This document shows positions 25,428 to 34,326 of a DNA stretch of 64,000 bases, piece after piece. The notes under the pieces are model-generated. The model worked only from the letters and a program-made list of their open reading frames with translations, did not search any database and had not been told where the DNA came from. The stretch comes from Afipia sp049747295. GTDB lineage: Bacteria; Pseudomonadota; Alphaproteobacteria; Rhizobiales; Xanthobacteraceae. Location of the stretch: the NCBI RefSeq assembly GCF_049747295.1, contig NZ_JBMHJM010000001.1, positions 3,224,001-3,288,000 on the forward strand, read 5' to 3'. Position 1 is the first letter of the stretch; each line of letters starts with the position of its first letter. Both the position numbers and the translations under genes were made by a program.

Positions 25428-25572
25428 CGGCTTGGGGCGGTTAGTCGGAGACGGCACCTAGCCCTAAAAGTCACCACATTGACGTTGAGAATAGCCCTCG
25501 CGCGGCTTGCGCGGGGGCTTCAAACCGTGGTGTAACCCGCCTGCCGTTTCCCTCACGCAGCGTCTGGAAGCC

Positions 25573-28515
25573 ATGGCCAAAGCCTCATCTAAGCCCAAAA
25601 AGCCCCTCGTTAAGTCTTCTGCCAAATCCAAGCCTTCTGCATCGAAGCCCTCTGCATCGCCTGCCGCTGCGAAATCAGCGCGCAAGGCTGTGAAAGCCGC
25701 GCCAGTTGCGGCCAAGAAAGCCGCGAAGGCGCCGGCCAAGTCGGCAGCCAAGCCAGCCGTCAAATCGACTGTGAAATCCAAGCCTCCGGTCAAAGCCGCG
25801 GCCAAGAGCAGCCCGAAAGCGGCTCCGGCGCCGAAGGCAGGGAAGTGGGTCTACACGTTTGGCGACGGCCGTGCTGAAGGCAAGGCTGACATGCGCGACC
25901 TGCTCGGCGGCAAGGGAGCGAATCTCGCCGAAATGGCCAATCTCGGCCTGCCGGTGCCTCCCGGCTTCACGATCCCGACCTCGGTCTGCACGTACTTCTA
26001 CGCCAACGACAAGACCTACCCGAAGGAATTGAAAGCGCAGGTTGAAAAGGCGCTGGAAGCGGTCGGCAAGATCGCGGGCAAGACCTTCGGTGATGCCAAG
26101 AATCCGCTGCTGGTGTCGGTGCGCTCCGGTGCGCGTGCGTCGATGCCGGGCATGATGGACACGGTCCTCAATCTCGGCCTGAATGACAAAACCGTTGAAG
26201 CGCTGGCATCGCTCTCCGGCGATCGCCGCTTTGCCTATGACAGCTATCGTCGCTTCATCACCATGTATTCGGATGTCGTGCTCGGTTTCGAGCATCATCA
26301 CTTCGAAGATATCCTTGACACCTACAAGGACAGCAAGGGCTACTCGCTGGACACCGAACTGACCGCCGAAGACTGGGTTGATCTCGTCGGGAAGTACAAG
26401 AACGCTGTGGCTGAAGAGACCGGCAGCGAGTTCCCGCAGGATCCGCATGATCAGCTCTGGGGCGCGATTGGTGCCGTGTTCTCCTCGTGGATGAATGCGC
26501 GCGCGGTCACTTATCGCCGCCTGCACGACATTCCTGAATCCTGGGGCACCGCCGTCAACATCCAGTCCATGGTGTTCGGCAATATGGGCGACACCTCGGC
26601 AACGGGTGTGGCCTTCACGCGTAATCCGTCCACCGGCGAAAAGCTGCTGTACGGCGAGTTCCTCATCAACGCTCAGGGCGAAGACGTCGTCGCCGGCATC
26701 CGTACGCCGCAGGACATCACCGAGCATGCGCGCAAGGAATCCGGATCCGACAAGGCGTCCATGGAAGTTGCGATGCCGGAGGCATTCAAGGAACTGACGC
26801 GCATCTACACGCTGCTCGAAAAGCACTACCGCGACATGCAGGACCTGGAATTCACGGTGGAGCAGGGCAAGCTCTGGATGCTGCAGACCCGCAACGGCAA
26901 GCGAACCACCAAGGCGGCGCTGCGCATTGCTGTCGATCTCGCCAATGAAGGGCTGATCTCGAAGAAGGATGCGATCTCACGGATCGACCCGGCGTCGCTC
27001 GATCAGTTGCTCCATCCGACCATCGATCCTGGCGCCAATCGTGACGTGATCGCGACGGGGTTGCCGGCGTCTCCGGGTGCCGCGGCCGGCGAAATCGTGT
27101 TCTCATCGGACGAGGCTGCCAAGCTGCAGGCCGATGGCCGCAAAGTCATTCTGGTCCGCGTCGAGACCTCGCCGGAAGACATTCACGGCATGCACGCTGC
27201 TGAAGGCATTCTCACGACGCGTGGCGGCATGACCTCTCACGCGGCGGTCGTGGCGCGCGGCATGGGTAAGCCTTGCGTTTCGGGCTGCGGTACGATCCGG
27301 GTCGATTACGGCCGCGGTCTCATGACCGTCGGCGACCGCACCTTCAAGGCGGGCGACGTTATCACCATCGACGGCGCGCTGGGCCAGGTGCTGGCCGGCC
27401 GCATGCCGATGATCGAACCTGAACTGTCGGGTGATTTCAACACGCTGATGGGCTGGGCCGATCAGGTGCGCAAGCTGAAGGTCCGTACCAACGCCGACAC
27501 GCCGGCTGATGCGCGCACCGCGCTGAAGTTCGGCACGGAAGGCATCGGGCTTTGCCGCACCGAGCACATGTTCTTCGAAGAGACGCGCATTCGCACCGTC
27601 CGCGAAATGATCCTGGCTGAAGACGAGCAGGCCCGCCGCGCGGCACTGGCCAAGCTTCTGCCGATGCAGCGCGCGGACTTCGTTGATCTGTTCGAGATCA
27701 TGCAGGGCCTGCCGGTCACCATCCGGTTGCTCGATCCGCCGTTGCACGAGTTCCTTCCGCACTCCCAGAGCGAGATCGAGGAAGTCGCGCGTGTCATGCA
27801 CGCAGATCCACGCAGGATCGCGGATCGCGTGCGTGAACTGGCGGAGTTCAATCCGATGCTCGGATTCCGCGGTTGCCGTCTCGCGATCGCCTATCCGGAA
27901 ATCGCCGAGATGCAGGCGCGCGCCATTTTCGAGGCGGCGGCGGAAGCTGCCAAGCGCACCGGAAAGCCGGTGGGTCTTGAGGTGATGGTGCCGCTGATTG
28001 CAACCCGCGTTGAGTTCGATCTGATCAAGGCGCGTATCGATGCGACAGCACAGTCGGTGATGCGTGAGACCGGTGCGAAGCTCGATTATCAGACCGGCAC
28101 GATGATCGAACTGCCACGCGCCTGTCTGCTGGCGGACGAGATCGCCAAGACCGCGGAGTTCTTCTCGTTCGGAACCAACGACCTCACGCAGACGACGTAC
28201 GGCATCAGCCGTGACGATGCGGCAAGCTTCCTCGGCACCTACGTCGCGCGCGGCATTCTCGATATCGATCCGTTCATTTCGGTCGATCGTGATGGCGTCG
28301 GCGAACTGGTGAAGATCGGCGTGCAGCGTGGCCGCAAAACACGCCCCGGCCTCAAGATGGGCATCTGCGGTGAACACGGCGGCGATCCAGCCTCCGTCGC
28401 TTTCTGTCACGAGGTTGGGCTCGACTATGTGTCGTGCTCGCCGTATCGCGTGCCGATCGCTCGCCTTGCTGCAGCACAGGCCGCCCTTGGCAAGGCCGTC
28501 GCCAGCCAGGCGTAA
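25573..28515 (+). CDS. ppdK: pyruvate, phosphate dikinase with a basic histone-like N-terminal tail
   Basis: A 980-residue enzyme that reversibly converts pyruvate, ATP and phosphate to phosphoenolpyruvate, AMP and PPi. The core starts near KWVYTFGDGRAEGKADMRDL. LLGGKGANLAEMANLGLPVP begins the ATP-grasp domain, GGMTSHAAVVARGMGKPCVSG has the phosphorylated histidine, and CGEHGGDPASVAFCHEVGLD ends the PEP/pyruvate barrel with its cysteine. The first 90 or so residues are an unusual Lys/Ala/Pro/Ser tail (PKKPLVKSSAK, AAKKAAKAPAK) resembling histone H1 or AlgP tails. The ATG at 25573 is used; the frame's earlier start has no support. A rho-independent terminator follows. Confidence 0.96.
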   Translation: MAKASSKPKKPLVKSSAKSKPSASKPSASPAAAKSARKAVKAAPVAAKKAAKAPAKSAAKPAVKSTVKSKPPVKAAAKSSPKAAPAPKAGKWVYTFGDGRAEGKADMRDLLGGKGANLAEMANLGLPVPPGFTIPTSVCTYFYANDKTYPKELKAQVEKALEAVGKIAGKTFGDAKNPLLVSVRSGARASMPGMMDTVLNLGLNDKTVEALASLSGDRRFAYDSYRRFITMYSDVVLGFEHHHFEDILDTYKDSKGYSLDTELTAEDWVDLVGKYKNAVAEETGSEFPQDPHDQLWGAIGAVFSSWMNARAVTYRRLHDIPESWGTAVNIQSMVFGNMGDTSATGVAFTRNPSTGEKLLYGEFLINAQGEDVVAGIRTPQDITEHARKESGSDKASMEVAMPEAFKELTRIYTLLEKHYRDMQDLEFTVEQGKLWMLQTRNGKRTTKAALRIAVDLANEGLISKKDAISRIDPASLDQLLHPTIDPGANRDVIATGLPASPGAAAGEIVFSSDEAAKLQADGRKVILVRVETSPEDIHGMHAAEGILTTRGGMTSHAAVVARGMGKPCVSGCGTIRVDYGRGLMTVGDRTFKAGDVITIDGALGQVLAGRMPMIEPELSGDFNTLMGWADQVRKLKVRTNADTPADARTALKFGTEGIGLCRTEHMFFEETRIRTVREMILAEDEQARRAALAKLLPMQRADFVDLFEIMQGLPVTIRLLDPPLHEFLPHSQSEIEEVARVMHADPRRIADRVRELAEFNPMLGFRGCRLAIAYPEIAEMQARAIFEAAAEAAKRTGKPVGLEVMVPLIATRVEFDLIKARIDATAQSVMRETGAKLDYQTGTMIELPRACLLADEIAKTAEFFSFGTNDLTQTTYGISRDDAASFLGTYVARGILDIDPFISVDRDGVGELVKIGVQRGRKTRPGLKMGICGEHGGDPASVAFCHEVGLDYVSCSPYRVPIARLAAAQAALGKAVASQA

Positions 28516-28545
28516 GGTTCACTCGTTCATTGAACGACATGTTGT

Positions 28546-28577
28546 CTGCCCGGGCTTGTCCCGGGCAGATTTTTTTT
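28546..28577 (+). terminator. rho-independent terminator of ppdK
   Basis: CTGCCCGGG (28546-28554), loop CTTGT, CCCGGGCAG (28560-28568), then A and eight T residues. The stem sequence is also of the bradyrhizobial REP type. The following 28578-28827 is AT-richer and holds no gene I can support; it must contain the promoter of the SleB-type gene. Confidence 0.9.
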
Positions 28578-28827
28578 GTGCGGTGCTTGCTGCTTGAGCC
28601 GCGAACGATTCATTTACTTTGTCAATTGACGCGCCGTTTACGATCTTGCTCGACGCGATATTTACCAGCGCATTCGAAACGACTGCCCGGAATGAAGGCT
28701 TCACTTGCGTGTGGCGCGCGTGACGCAGTGATTAACTCCGCAGCAACTTTAATTCGATACGAACGCAATCGATCGAATTGTATCGGTTGTGCATTCGATC
28801 TCGTGAATATGTGTAAGTGTTAGTTGC

Positions 28828-30273
28828 GTGAGCGTATCGATGCCTGTGTTGCGTAACAGGTCGAAGGGTGCGCAGTTTGCGCCCTTCGGCCTTGTCCTCT
28901 GTCTGTTGACAGTGACACCGACCCAAATCGGCTATCAGGATCTCGCAGCTTTGCTCGCCCGTCAGCCTGGTGTGGCGGAGCGGCTGCAGCAGTACCTGTT
29001 TGCGTCGTCGCGCCGCATGCTGCAGGTCGCGTCGTTCAATCTTCCGCGTCCGATCGGGACGCAGACACCCGAAGTCGCCCTTTATCGTCTGGCCAGCCTT
29101 GAGGGCGATAGCAGCGATATTGCCAGTTCGATCAGCCAGCATCCGCTGGGGCGCGCGCTACGGCCGCAGCAGCGATCTGATTTTCCGAAGGTGGTTCGCT
29201 CCTCGAAAGGAGATCGCCTTCCTCTTCCGGTGCCTGAGCCTGAAGTTCCACAGGAGAGCTCACCGCAGCTAGGTCAGTTCGCTCCGAACGTGCGTGGCGC
29301 GAAGACCGCTGAAGTCACCGTGCCTGCGGAGAGTGAGAAGCCACCATCCGCATCCGCACACGAGCCGCTCGATGCAGAATTGGCGGATGCGCTGAACGCG
29401 CCGCATCTGCCACAATATGAAGCCTCGTCATCGCTGCAGAACCTGCCGCCCGATCATCCGCTCAACGCCGCGCCGGAGCAGTCCTCTGAGATGGTCGCCG
29501 CAGCGTCGACATCGCCGGACCGGGATGGCTTCTCGTTCAAGACGTCGAGCCTGTTCTTTGGAAACTCCTCTCTTGGATCGTCTGCTGAGTCGCTTGAACG
29601 CTGGCAGGCAGGCGAGGAGCCGATGATTGTCACGCCGGGCGCGGACCCCGAGATGAAAGTGACGGCTTCATTGCCTGCCGATCCATCCGCTGTGGCCGGT
29701 GGCGAGAGCGTCGCAAACAAGGGGCAAGTGAATGCGGAGACGCCGCGGCAACGCACGCCTGCGGAGCGCCTCGGCCTCGATGCCAAGTCGCGTCCGAAAG
29801 CCGAGAAGTGCCTGACGGACGCGATCTATTTCGAGGCCCGGGGTGAAGCGGTGCGTGGCCAGATCGCGGTGGCGCAGGTTGTCGTCAACCGTGCGTTCTC
29901 CGGCTACTACCCGACCACCATCTGCGGCGTCGTCTACCAGAACGCAAACCGTCATCTCGCGTGCCAGTTCACGTTTGCATGTGACGGTATCCGCGATGTG
30001 GTCAAGGAACCCGACATGTGGGAGCGCGCCAAGAAGATCGCGAAGGAAACGCTCGACGGCCGTCTGTGGCTGCCGGAGGTCGGGAAATCGACGCATTACC
30101 ACGCGTACTGGGTGCGTCCGTCCTGGGTCAGCGAGATGAAGAAGATGTACAGGTTCGGCGTGCACACCTTCTATCGCCCGCGCGCCTGGGGTGACGGCAG
30201 CGACGCGCCGTCGTGGGGCTCCGCTGCGCAAACCGCGGAAATCTCGAAAGAGCTGTCGGCTGAGAAGCCCTAA
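28828..30273 (+). CDS. SleB-type cell wall hydrolase
   Basis: The 481-residue protein has an N-terminal hydrophobic segment (FGLVLCLLTVTPTQIGY). A long low-complexity Pro/Ser/Ala-rich linker runs from about 110 to 325. The C-terminal Hydrolase_2 (SleB) domain starts LTDAIYFEARGEAVRGQIAV, with the catalytic glutamate in YFEARGE, and continues through VVNRAFSGYYP and ACQFTFACDG. It is predicted to cleave peptidoglycan in the periplasm. The GTG at 28828 or the ATG at 28840 could be the start; neither has a strong ribosome site. It is convergent with nadC, whose stop codon is 2 bp away. Confidence 0.88.
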   Translation: MSVSMPVLRNRSKGAQFAPFGLVLCLLTVTPTQIGYQDLAALLARQPGVAERLQQYLFASSRRMLQVASFNLPRPIGTQTPEVALYRLASLEGDSSDIASSISQHPLGRALRPQQRSDFPKVVRSSKGDRLPLPVPEPEVPQESSPQLGQFAPNVRGAKTAEVTVPAESEKPPSASAHEPLDAELADALNAPHLPQYEASSSLQNLPPDHPLNAAPEQSSEMVAAASTSPDRDGFSFKTSSLFFGNSSLGSSAESLERWQAGEEPMIVTPGADPEMKVTASLPADPSAVAGGESVANKGQVNAETPRQRTPAERLGLDAKSRPKAEKCLTDAIYFEARGEAVRGQIAVAQVVVNRAFSGYYPTTICGVVYQNANRHLACQFTFACDGIRDVVKEPDMWERAKKIAKETLDGRLWLPEVGKSTHYHAYWVRPSWVSEMKKMYRFGVHTFYRPRAWGDGSDAPSWGSAAQTAEISKELSAEKP

Positions 30274-30275
30274 AG

Positions 30276-31163
30276 TTACGCGTCGATATCCAGGGCGACA
30301 TCGAAGTTCGGTGCGGAGTGCGTGAGTGCACCGGCGGACGCATAGTCGACGCCGGTTCTGGCGATGTCTGCGATCGAGGACAACGAGACGCCGCCGGAGA
30401 CCTCTAACACAACGCGCCCGTCGGCGATCTTCACGGCCTCGCGCAATGCGATGAGGTTCATGTTGTCGAGCATCACGACATCCGCGAGCCCCGTCTCCAG
30501 CACTTCGCGCAACTGATCAAGCGTATCGACCTCGATCTCGATCTTCACCAGATGACCGGCGTGTGCGCGCGCGCGTTGCAGGACGGCCTTCACACCGCCT
30601 GCGACTGCAATGTGGTTGTCCTTGATCAGGATCGCGTCATCGAGCCCGAAGCGGTGATTAAATCCGCCGCCGCAGCGCACGGCGTATTTCTCCAGCGCAC
30701 GCAAGCCCGGTGTGGTCTTTCGCGTGCAGCAGATACGCAGCTTGGTGCCGCTGGTATGGCGCACATAATCCGACGTCAGCGTCGCGATGCCTGACATCCG
30801 GCCGACGAAGTTCAGAGCCGTGCGCTCGCCGGCCAGCACGGCCCGCGCCGGGCCGGAGATCGTCAACACATGGACGCCTTTGGCGACGGCGCCGCCGTCA
30901 TGCACGTGCGCCTGAATGTTGATGTCAGCCGAAAGCCGCTGAAAGGTTGCGACCGCGAGCGGCAATCCCGCAATCACGCCGGCCTGCCGGGCCACAAGGA
31001 CGGCGTGGGCATGGACGTCCGGCGGAATGGTCGCGATCGAGGTGACGTCGCCGGCGCGCCCAAGGTCTTCCTCAAGCGCGCGTTTAACCGCGTCATCGAT
31101 GGCCAGCGGTGAGAGAAAGGCATCCGGATGCAACAGTTCGGCGGGATCGAGCACTTCGGTCAC
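30276..31163 (-). CDS. nadC: nicotinate-nucleotide diphosphorylase (carboxylating)
   Basis: The protein of about 295 residues is the last enzyme of de novo NAD synthesis, turning quinolinate and PRPP into nicotinate mononucleotide. ALEEDLGRAGDVTS, LNFVGRMSGIATLT and CCTRKTTPGLRALEKYAVRCGG (residues about 140-165, substrate-binding Arg/Lys) are diagnostic. IEIEVDTLDQLRE and LEVSGGVSL follow in the barrel. The GTG at 31161-31163 directly follows the nadB TGA with one base between and fits the family; the longer frame to 31202 would overlap nadB. Third gene of nadABC. Confidence 0.96.
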   Translation of the reverse strand: MTEVLDPAELLHPDAFLSPLAIDDAVKRALEEDLGRAGDVTSIATIPPDVHAHAVLVARQAGVIAGLPLAVATFQRLSADINIQAHVHDGGAVAKGVHVLTISGPARAVLAGERTALNFVGRMSGIATLTSDYVRHTSGTKLRICCTRKTTPGLRALEKYAVRCGGGFNHRFGLDDAILIKDNHIAVAGGVKAVLQRARAHAGHLVKIEIEVDTLDQLREVLETGLADVVMLDNMNLIALREAVKIADGRVVLEVSGGVSLSSIADIARTGVDYASAGALTHSAPNFDVALDIDA

Positions 31164-31164
31164 G

Positions 31165-32766
31165 TCAGGCTCCCATCGAGCGTTTTTTGATGGAGGGGGC
31201 AATCATTCCAGCGGCGACCTGACGCGCATCATCGAGGGTCGTCATGGTTCGCTTCTTCTGCGCGGGATCTTCAGCCGGATAGTCTGAACGGAAATGCGCG
31301 CCACGGCTTTCCCGCCGTGCCCAAGCCGAGGCTGCAACGATCAGGGCGGTGGTTGCCATGTTCCGCAGCGAGGTGTTGGTGGCGGTTTGTTCAAGCGCTG
31401 CAAACGTCTGGATCGCGTCGGCAAGATGATCGGCATCGCGGATCACGCCGACATGGGACGACATCATCGCGCGGAGATCCGCTTCGGCAGACGCCGGCAT
31501 GGCGCTATTTTCGGACAATACCGGTTTAGTGTGCGATACGCGCGGCGTGTTGAACGTCTGGCCATCGATGTCTTCCGCGATGCGTGCGGCATAGACGACC
31601 GCCTCGAGCAGCGAGTTGGAGGCGAGGCGATTGGCGCCGTGCGCGCCGGTGCTTGACACTTCGCCGCCGGCCCAGAGCCCCTTGATCGATGTCCGGCCGC
31701 GCTTGTCCACGGCGATGCCACCCATGTGGTAGTGCGCGGCTGGCGCAATCGGGATCGGTTGTTGAGCGGGATCGATACCGGCCGCCAGGCAGCTCGCGTA
31801 GACCGTCGGGAATTTCTGGGCGAAACGAGCGCCCAAAGCCTGTGTCGCGTCGAGAAAGGCGCCACGTCCGGCGGCGATTTCAGCGAACACACCGCGCGCC
31901 ACGATGTCCCGGGGGGCGAGTTCGGCGAGCGGGTTCAGCGCCACCATGAAGCGCTCGCCTTTGCTGTTGACCAACGTCGCGCCTTCGCCGCGCAACGCTT
32001 CGGTGGCGAGCGGAGCGGGGTCTTTGCCGACCATGATGGCGGTGGGATGAAACTGCACGAATTCGGGATCCGCGATGATCGCTCCGGCGCGCGCCGCAAT
32101 GGCAAGGCCAAGGCCGCTGGCCTCAACTGGGTTCGTCGTGACCGCGTAAAGGTGTCCGATGCCGCCCGTCGCGAGCACAATAGCCGAGGAGGCGATCGTG
32201 ACCGGCTTCGACGCAGCATCTCCGGTCTTGCGCACCTGCAGGCCGGCGACTTCGCTGTTTTCCGTCAACAGCGCTTCGGCGGCATACCCTTCGATGACGC
32301 GGATCGATGGCGTCTTGCGCACGCCTTCAACCAGCGCCGCGATGATGGCCTTGCCGGCCATGTCGCCCTGAACGTGGACGATGCGGCGCGCGGAGTGAGC
32401 GGCTTCACGGCCGACCGCAAGCCGTCCTTCCAGGTCGCGGTCGAACGGTACGCCATAGGCGAGCAGATCATGGATGCGCGCGCCGGCTTCCCGTGCCAGC
32501 CCAAGCGCAATCTCCTCATCGACAATGCCGCCGCCGACAGCGACCGTGTCGGCTGCGTGAGATTCTGCGCTGTCGCCTTCGGCCACCGCTGCGGCGATGC
32601 CGCCCTGAGCCCAGGCGCTGGAAGCGCCTTCGCCCAGCGGCGCCGCCGAGATCACAGTCACAGGCCGCGGAGCGAGCTTCAGCGCGCAAAAAAGACCGGC
32701 CAAACCACCGCCAACGATGACGACGTTGTTTGCCGAAGGCGAAAAAGCATTTTCGAGTGTTGTCAT
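31165..32766 (-). CDS. nadB: L-aspartate oxidase
   Basis: The 533-residue flavoenzyme oxidises L-aspartate to iminoaspartate, the first step of NAD synthesis. VVIVGGGLAGLFCALKL binds FAD. SSAWAQGGIAAAV, the RRIVHVQGDMAGKAI segment, FVQFHPTAI and GGIAVDKRGRTSIKGLWAGG are hallmark motifs of the succinate dehydrogenase/aspartate oxidase family. The HANRLASNSLLEAVV type ending is present as GANRLASNSLLEAVVYA. It lies 120 bp downstream of nadA and 1 bp upstream of nadC. Confidence 0.96.
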   Translation of the reverse strand: MTTLENAFSPSANNVVIVGGGLAGLFCALKLAPRPVTVISAAPLGEGASSAWAQGGIAAAVAEGDSAESHAADTVAVGGGIVDEEIALGLAREAGARIHDLLAYGVPFDRDLEGRLAVGREAAHSARRIVHVQGDMAGKAIIAALVEGVRKTPSIRVIEGYAAEALLTENSEVAGLQVRKTGDAASKPVTIASSAIVLATGGIGHLYAVTTNPVEASGLGLAIAARAGAIIADPEFVQFHPTAIMVGKDPAPLATEALRGEGATLVNSKGERFMVALNPLAELAPRDIVARGVFAEIAAGRGAFLDATQALGARFAQKFPTVYASCLAAGIDPAQQPIPIAPAAHYHMGGIAVDKRGRTSIKGLWAGGEVSSTGAHGANRLASNSLLEAVVYAARIAEDIDGQTFNTPRVSHTKPVLSENSAMPASAEADLRAMMSSHVGVIRDADHLADAIQTFAALEQTATNTSLRNMATTALIVAASAWARRESRGAHFRSDYPAEDPAQKKRTMTTLDDARQVAAGMIAPSIKKRSMGA

Positions 32767-32886
32767 GGCTGAGCGCCTTCGAAGGGGCGAACAACTGACC
32801 GGCTTTTGACGGTGGTGGCCGGAGACGTCCGGCCACTCATGTCTCGATGGCGATCAGGCCTTTGTTGTTATCGCGTATTCGCGCGA

Positions 32887-33999
32887 TCAATTCTTCAGGT
32901 TGATCATTCGCTCGACCGAGCGACGCGCCTTGTCGATGATCATCGGGTCGATGGTCACTTCCTCACGCATGTAAACCAGACTGTCGAGGATCTTCGGCAG
33001 CGTGATGCGCTTCATGTGCGGGCACAGATTGCACGGACGCACGAAGTCGACATTCGGCAGCTCGGCCTGCACGTTGTCGGCCATCGAGCATTCGGTGACC
33101 ATCACGATGCGCTTGGGCTGATGCTTGCGCACCCAGTCGATCATGTGTGCGGTCGAGCCGGTGAAATCCGCCTCTGCGATCACGTCCGGCGGACACTCCG
33201 GGTGTGCGATGATCTGCACGCTCGGATCGGATTCGCGATAGGTGCGCAGTTCGTCGCCTGTGAAGCGCTCATGCACTTCGCAGGCGCCCTTCCAGGCGAT
33301 GATCTTCACGTCGGTCTTCGAGGCGACATACTTCGCCAGATACTGGTCGGGCAGGAAGATCACGGTGTCGCTGTTGAGGCTTTCCACCACCTGCACGGCG
33401 TTGGACGACGTGCAGCAGATGTCGACCTCGGCCTTCACGTCGGCAGATGTGTTGACGTAGGCGACGACCGGTACGCCCGGAAAGCGTTCGCGCAACAGGC
33501 GGACATCCGCACCGGTGATCGACGACGCCAGCGAACAGCCGGCACGTGAATCCGGAATGAGGATTGTCTTGTCCGGGTTCAGGATCTTCGAGGTCTCGGC
33601 CATGAAATGCACGCCGCACTGGACGATGACCTTTTCCTTCACCTTGGTGGCTTCGCGCGCAAGCTGCAGCGAATCGCCGCCGATGTCGGAGACGCAGTGG
33701 AAGATCTCCGGCGTCTGATAATTGTGCGCCAGGATCACCGCGTTGCGTTGTTTCTTGAGGTCGTTGATGGCCTTCACATAAGGCGCCATGAACGGCCATT
33801 CGATTTCAGGAACGACGTTCTTCACCCGCTCGTAGAGGTGTGCGGTTTCGCGTTCGACTTCCGGCGTCCATTCCAGTGACGGCATCGGCAGCGCACGTGC
33901 ACGCTCTGCATCAGAGATGGGCGCACGGCCTTGTCCGCCGGCCGGCAAATGGGGCGAATTGCCAAAATCGTTAGGGCCGTAAATTCCAGAGATAGGCAT
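32887..33999 (-). CDS. nadA: quinolinate synthase A
   Basis: A 370-residue 4Fe-4S enzyme condensing iminoaspartate with dihydroxyacetone phosphate to quinolinate. AVILAHNYQTPEIFHCVSD near residue 85, then VHFMAETSKILNP, SRAGCSLASSI, HPECPPDV and CNLCPHMKRITLPKI contain the substrate-binding and cluster cysteines. The ATG at 33997-33999 (MPISGIYGPND) has GGGAGG 5 nt upstream. The ATG at 34024-34026 would overlap the operator palindrome and is less likely. First gene of nadABC, probably repressed through 34025-34045. Confidence 0.96.
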   Translation of the reverse strand: MPISGIYGPNDFGNSPHLPAGGQGRAPISDAERARALPMPSLEWTPEVERETAHLYERVKNVVPEIEWPFMAPYVKAINDLKKQRNAVILAHNYQTPEIFHCVSDIGGDSLQLAREATKVKEKVIVQCGVHFMAETSKILNPDKTILIPDSRAGCSLASSITGADVRLLRERFPGVPVVAYVNTSADVKAEVDICCTSSNAVQVVESLNSDTVIFLPDQYLAKYVASKTDVKIIAWKGACEVHERFTGDELRTYRESDPSVQIIAHPECPPDVIAEADFTGSTAHMIDWVRKHQPKRIVMVTECSMADNVQAELPNVDFVRPCNLCPHMKRITLPKILDSLVYMREEVTIDPMIIDKARRSVERMINLKN

Positions 34000-34024
34000 C
34001 GCAGCCTCCCAGTCCCAGTCTTTC

Positions 34025-34045
34025 ATATGCTCAATTTGAGCATAT
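34025..34045. promoter_or_regulatory. 21-bp palindrome, candidate NadQ operator of nadABC
   Basis: ATATGCTCAA (34025-34034), central T, then TTGAGCATAT (34036-34045) form a perfect inverted repeat just upstream of nadA. From memory, NadQ regulators of alphaproteobacteria control nadABC through palindromes of this position and kind. A NadQ-type gene lies at 38854-39837. The rest of the gap to 34326 holds no supported gene. Confidence 0.7.
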
Positions 34046-34326
34046 TTGGGTATTGAGAAATCCGGCCTTTCGGGCCGGTTCCAAACTCAGCGGATACTCA
34101 AGAACGACGTCGCGAGGGAGTCATCGTTCCTGGCTCGATCATTACGGATTACTTATCCTCATTACGAGCAAAACAAATATAACAGGTCTTTGACGGTTGC
34201 GCCAGATGGCATACCAAATAATTCCGCATCGCTGAATTGCATCGAGCCGGCGAAAGGTCACGGGTTGGAATTGAAGCGAGCTGCCTCTAAGACGGTCTCA
34301 TAAGGATACAAGCACGGGAGCGCGTC

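Noticed and set aside
34046..34303. 85-codon plus-strand frame between nadA and the acuI-like gene
   Set aside because: It starts at the operator, has no ribosome site and an irregular composition, and the region must hold two divergent promoters.
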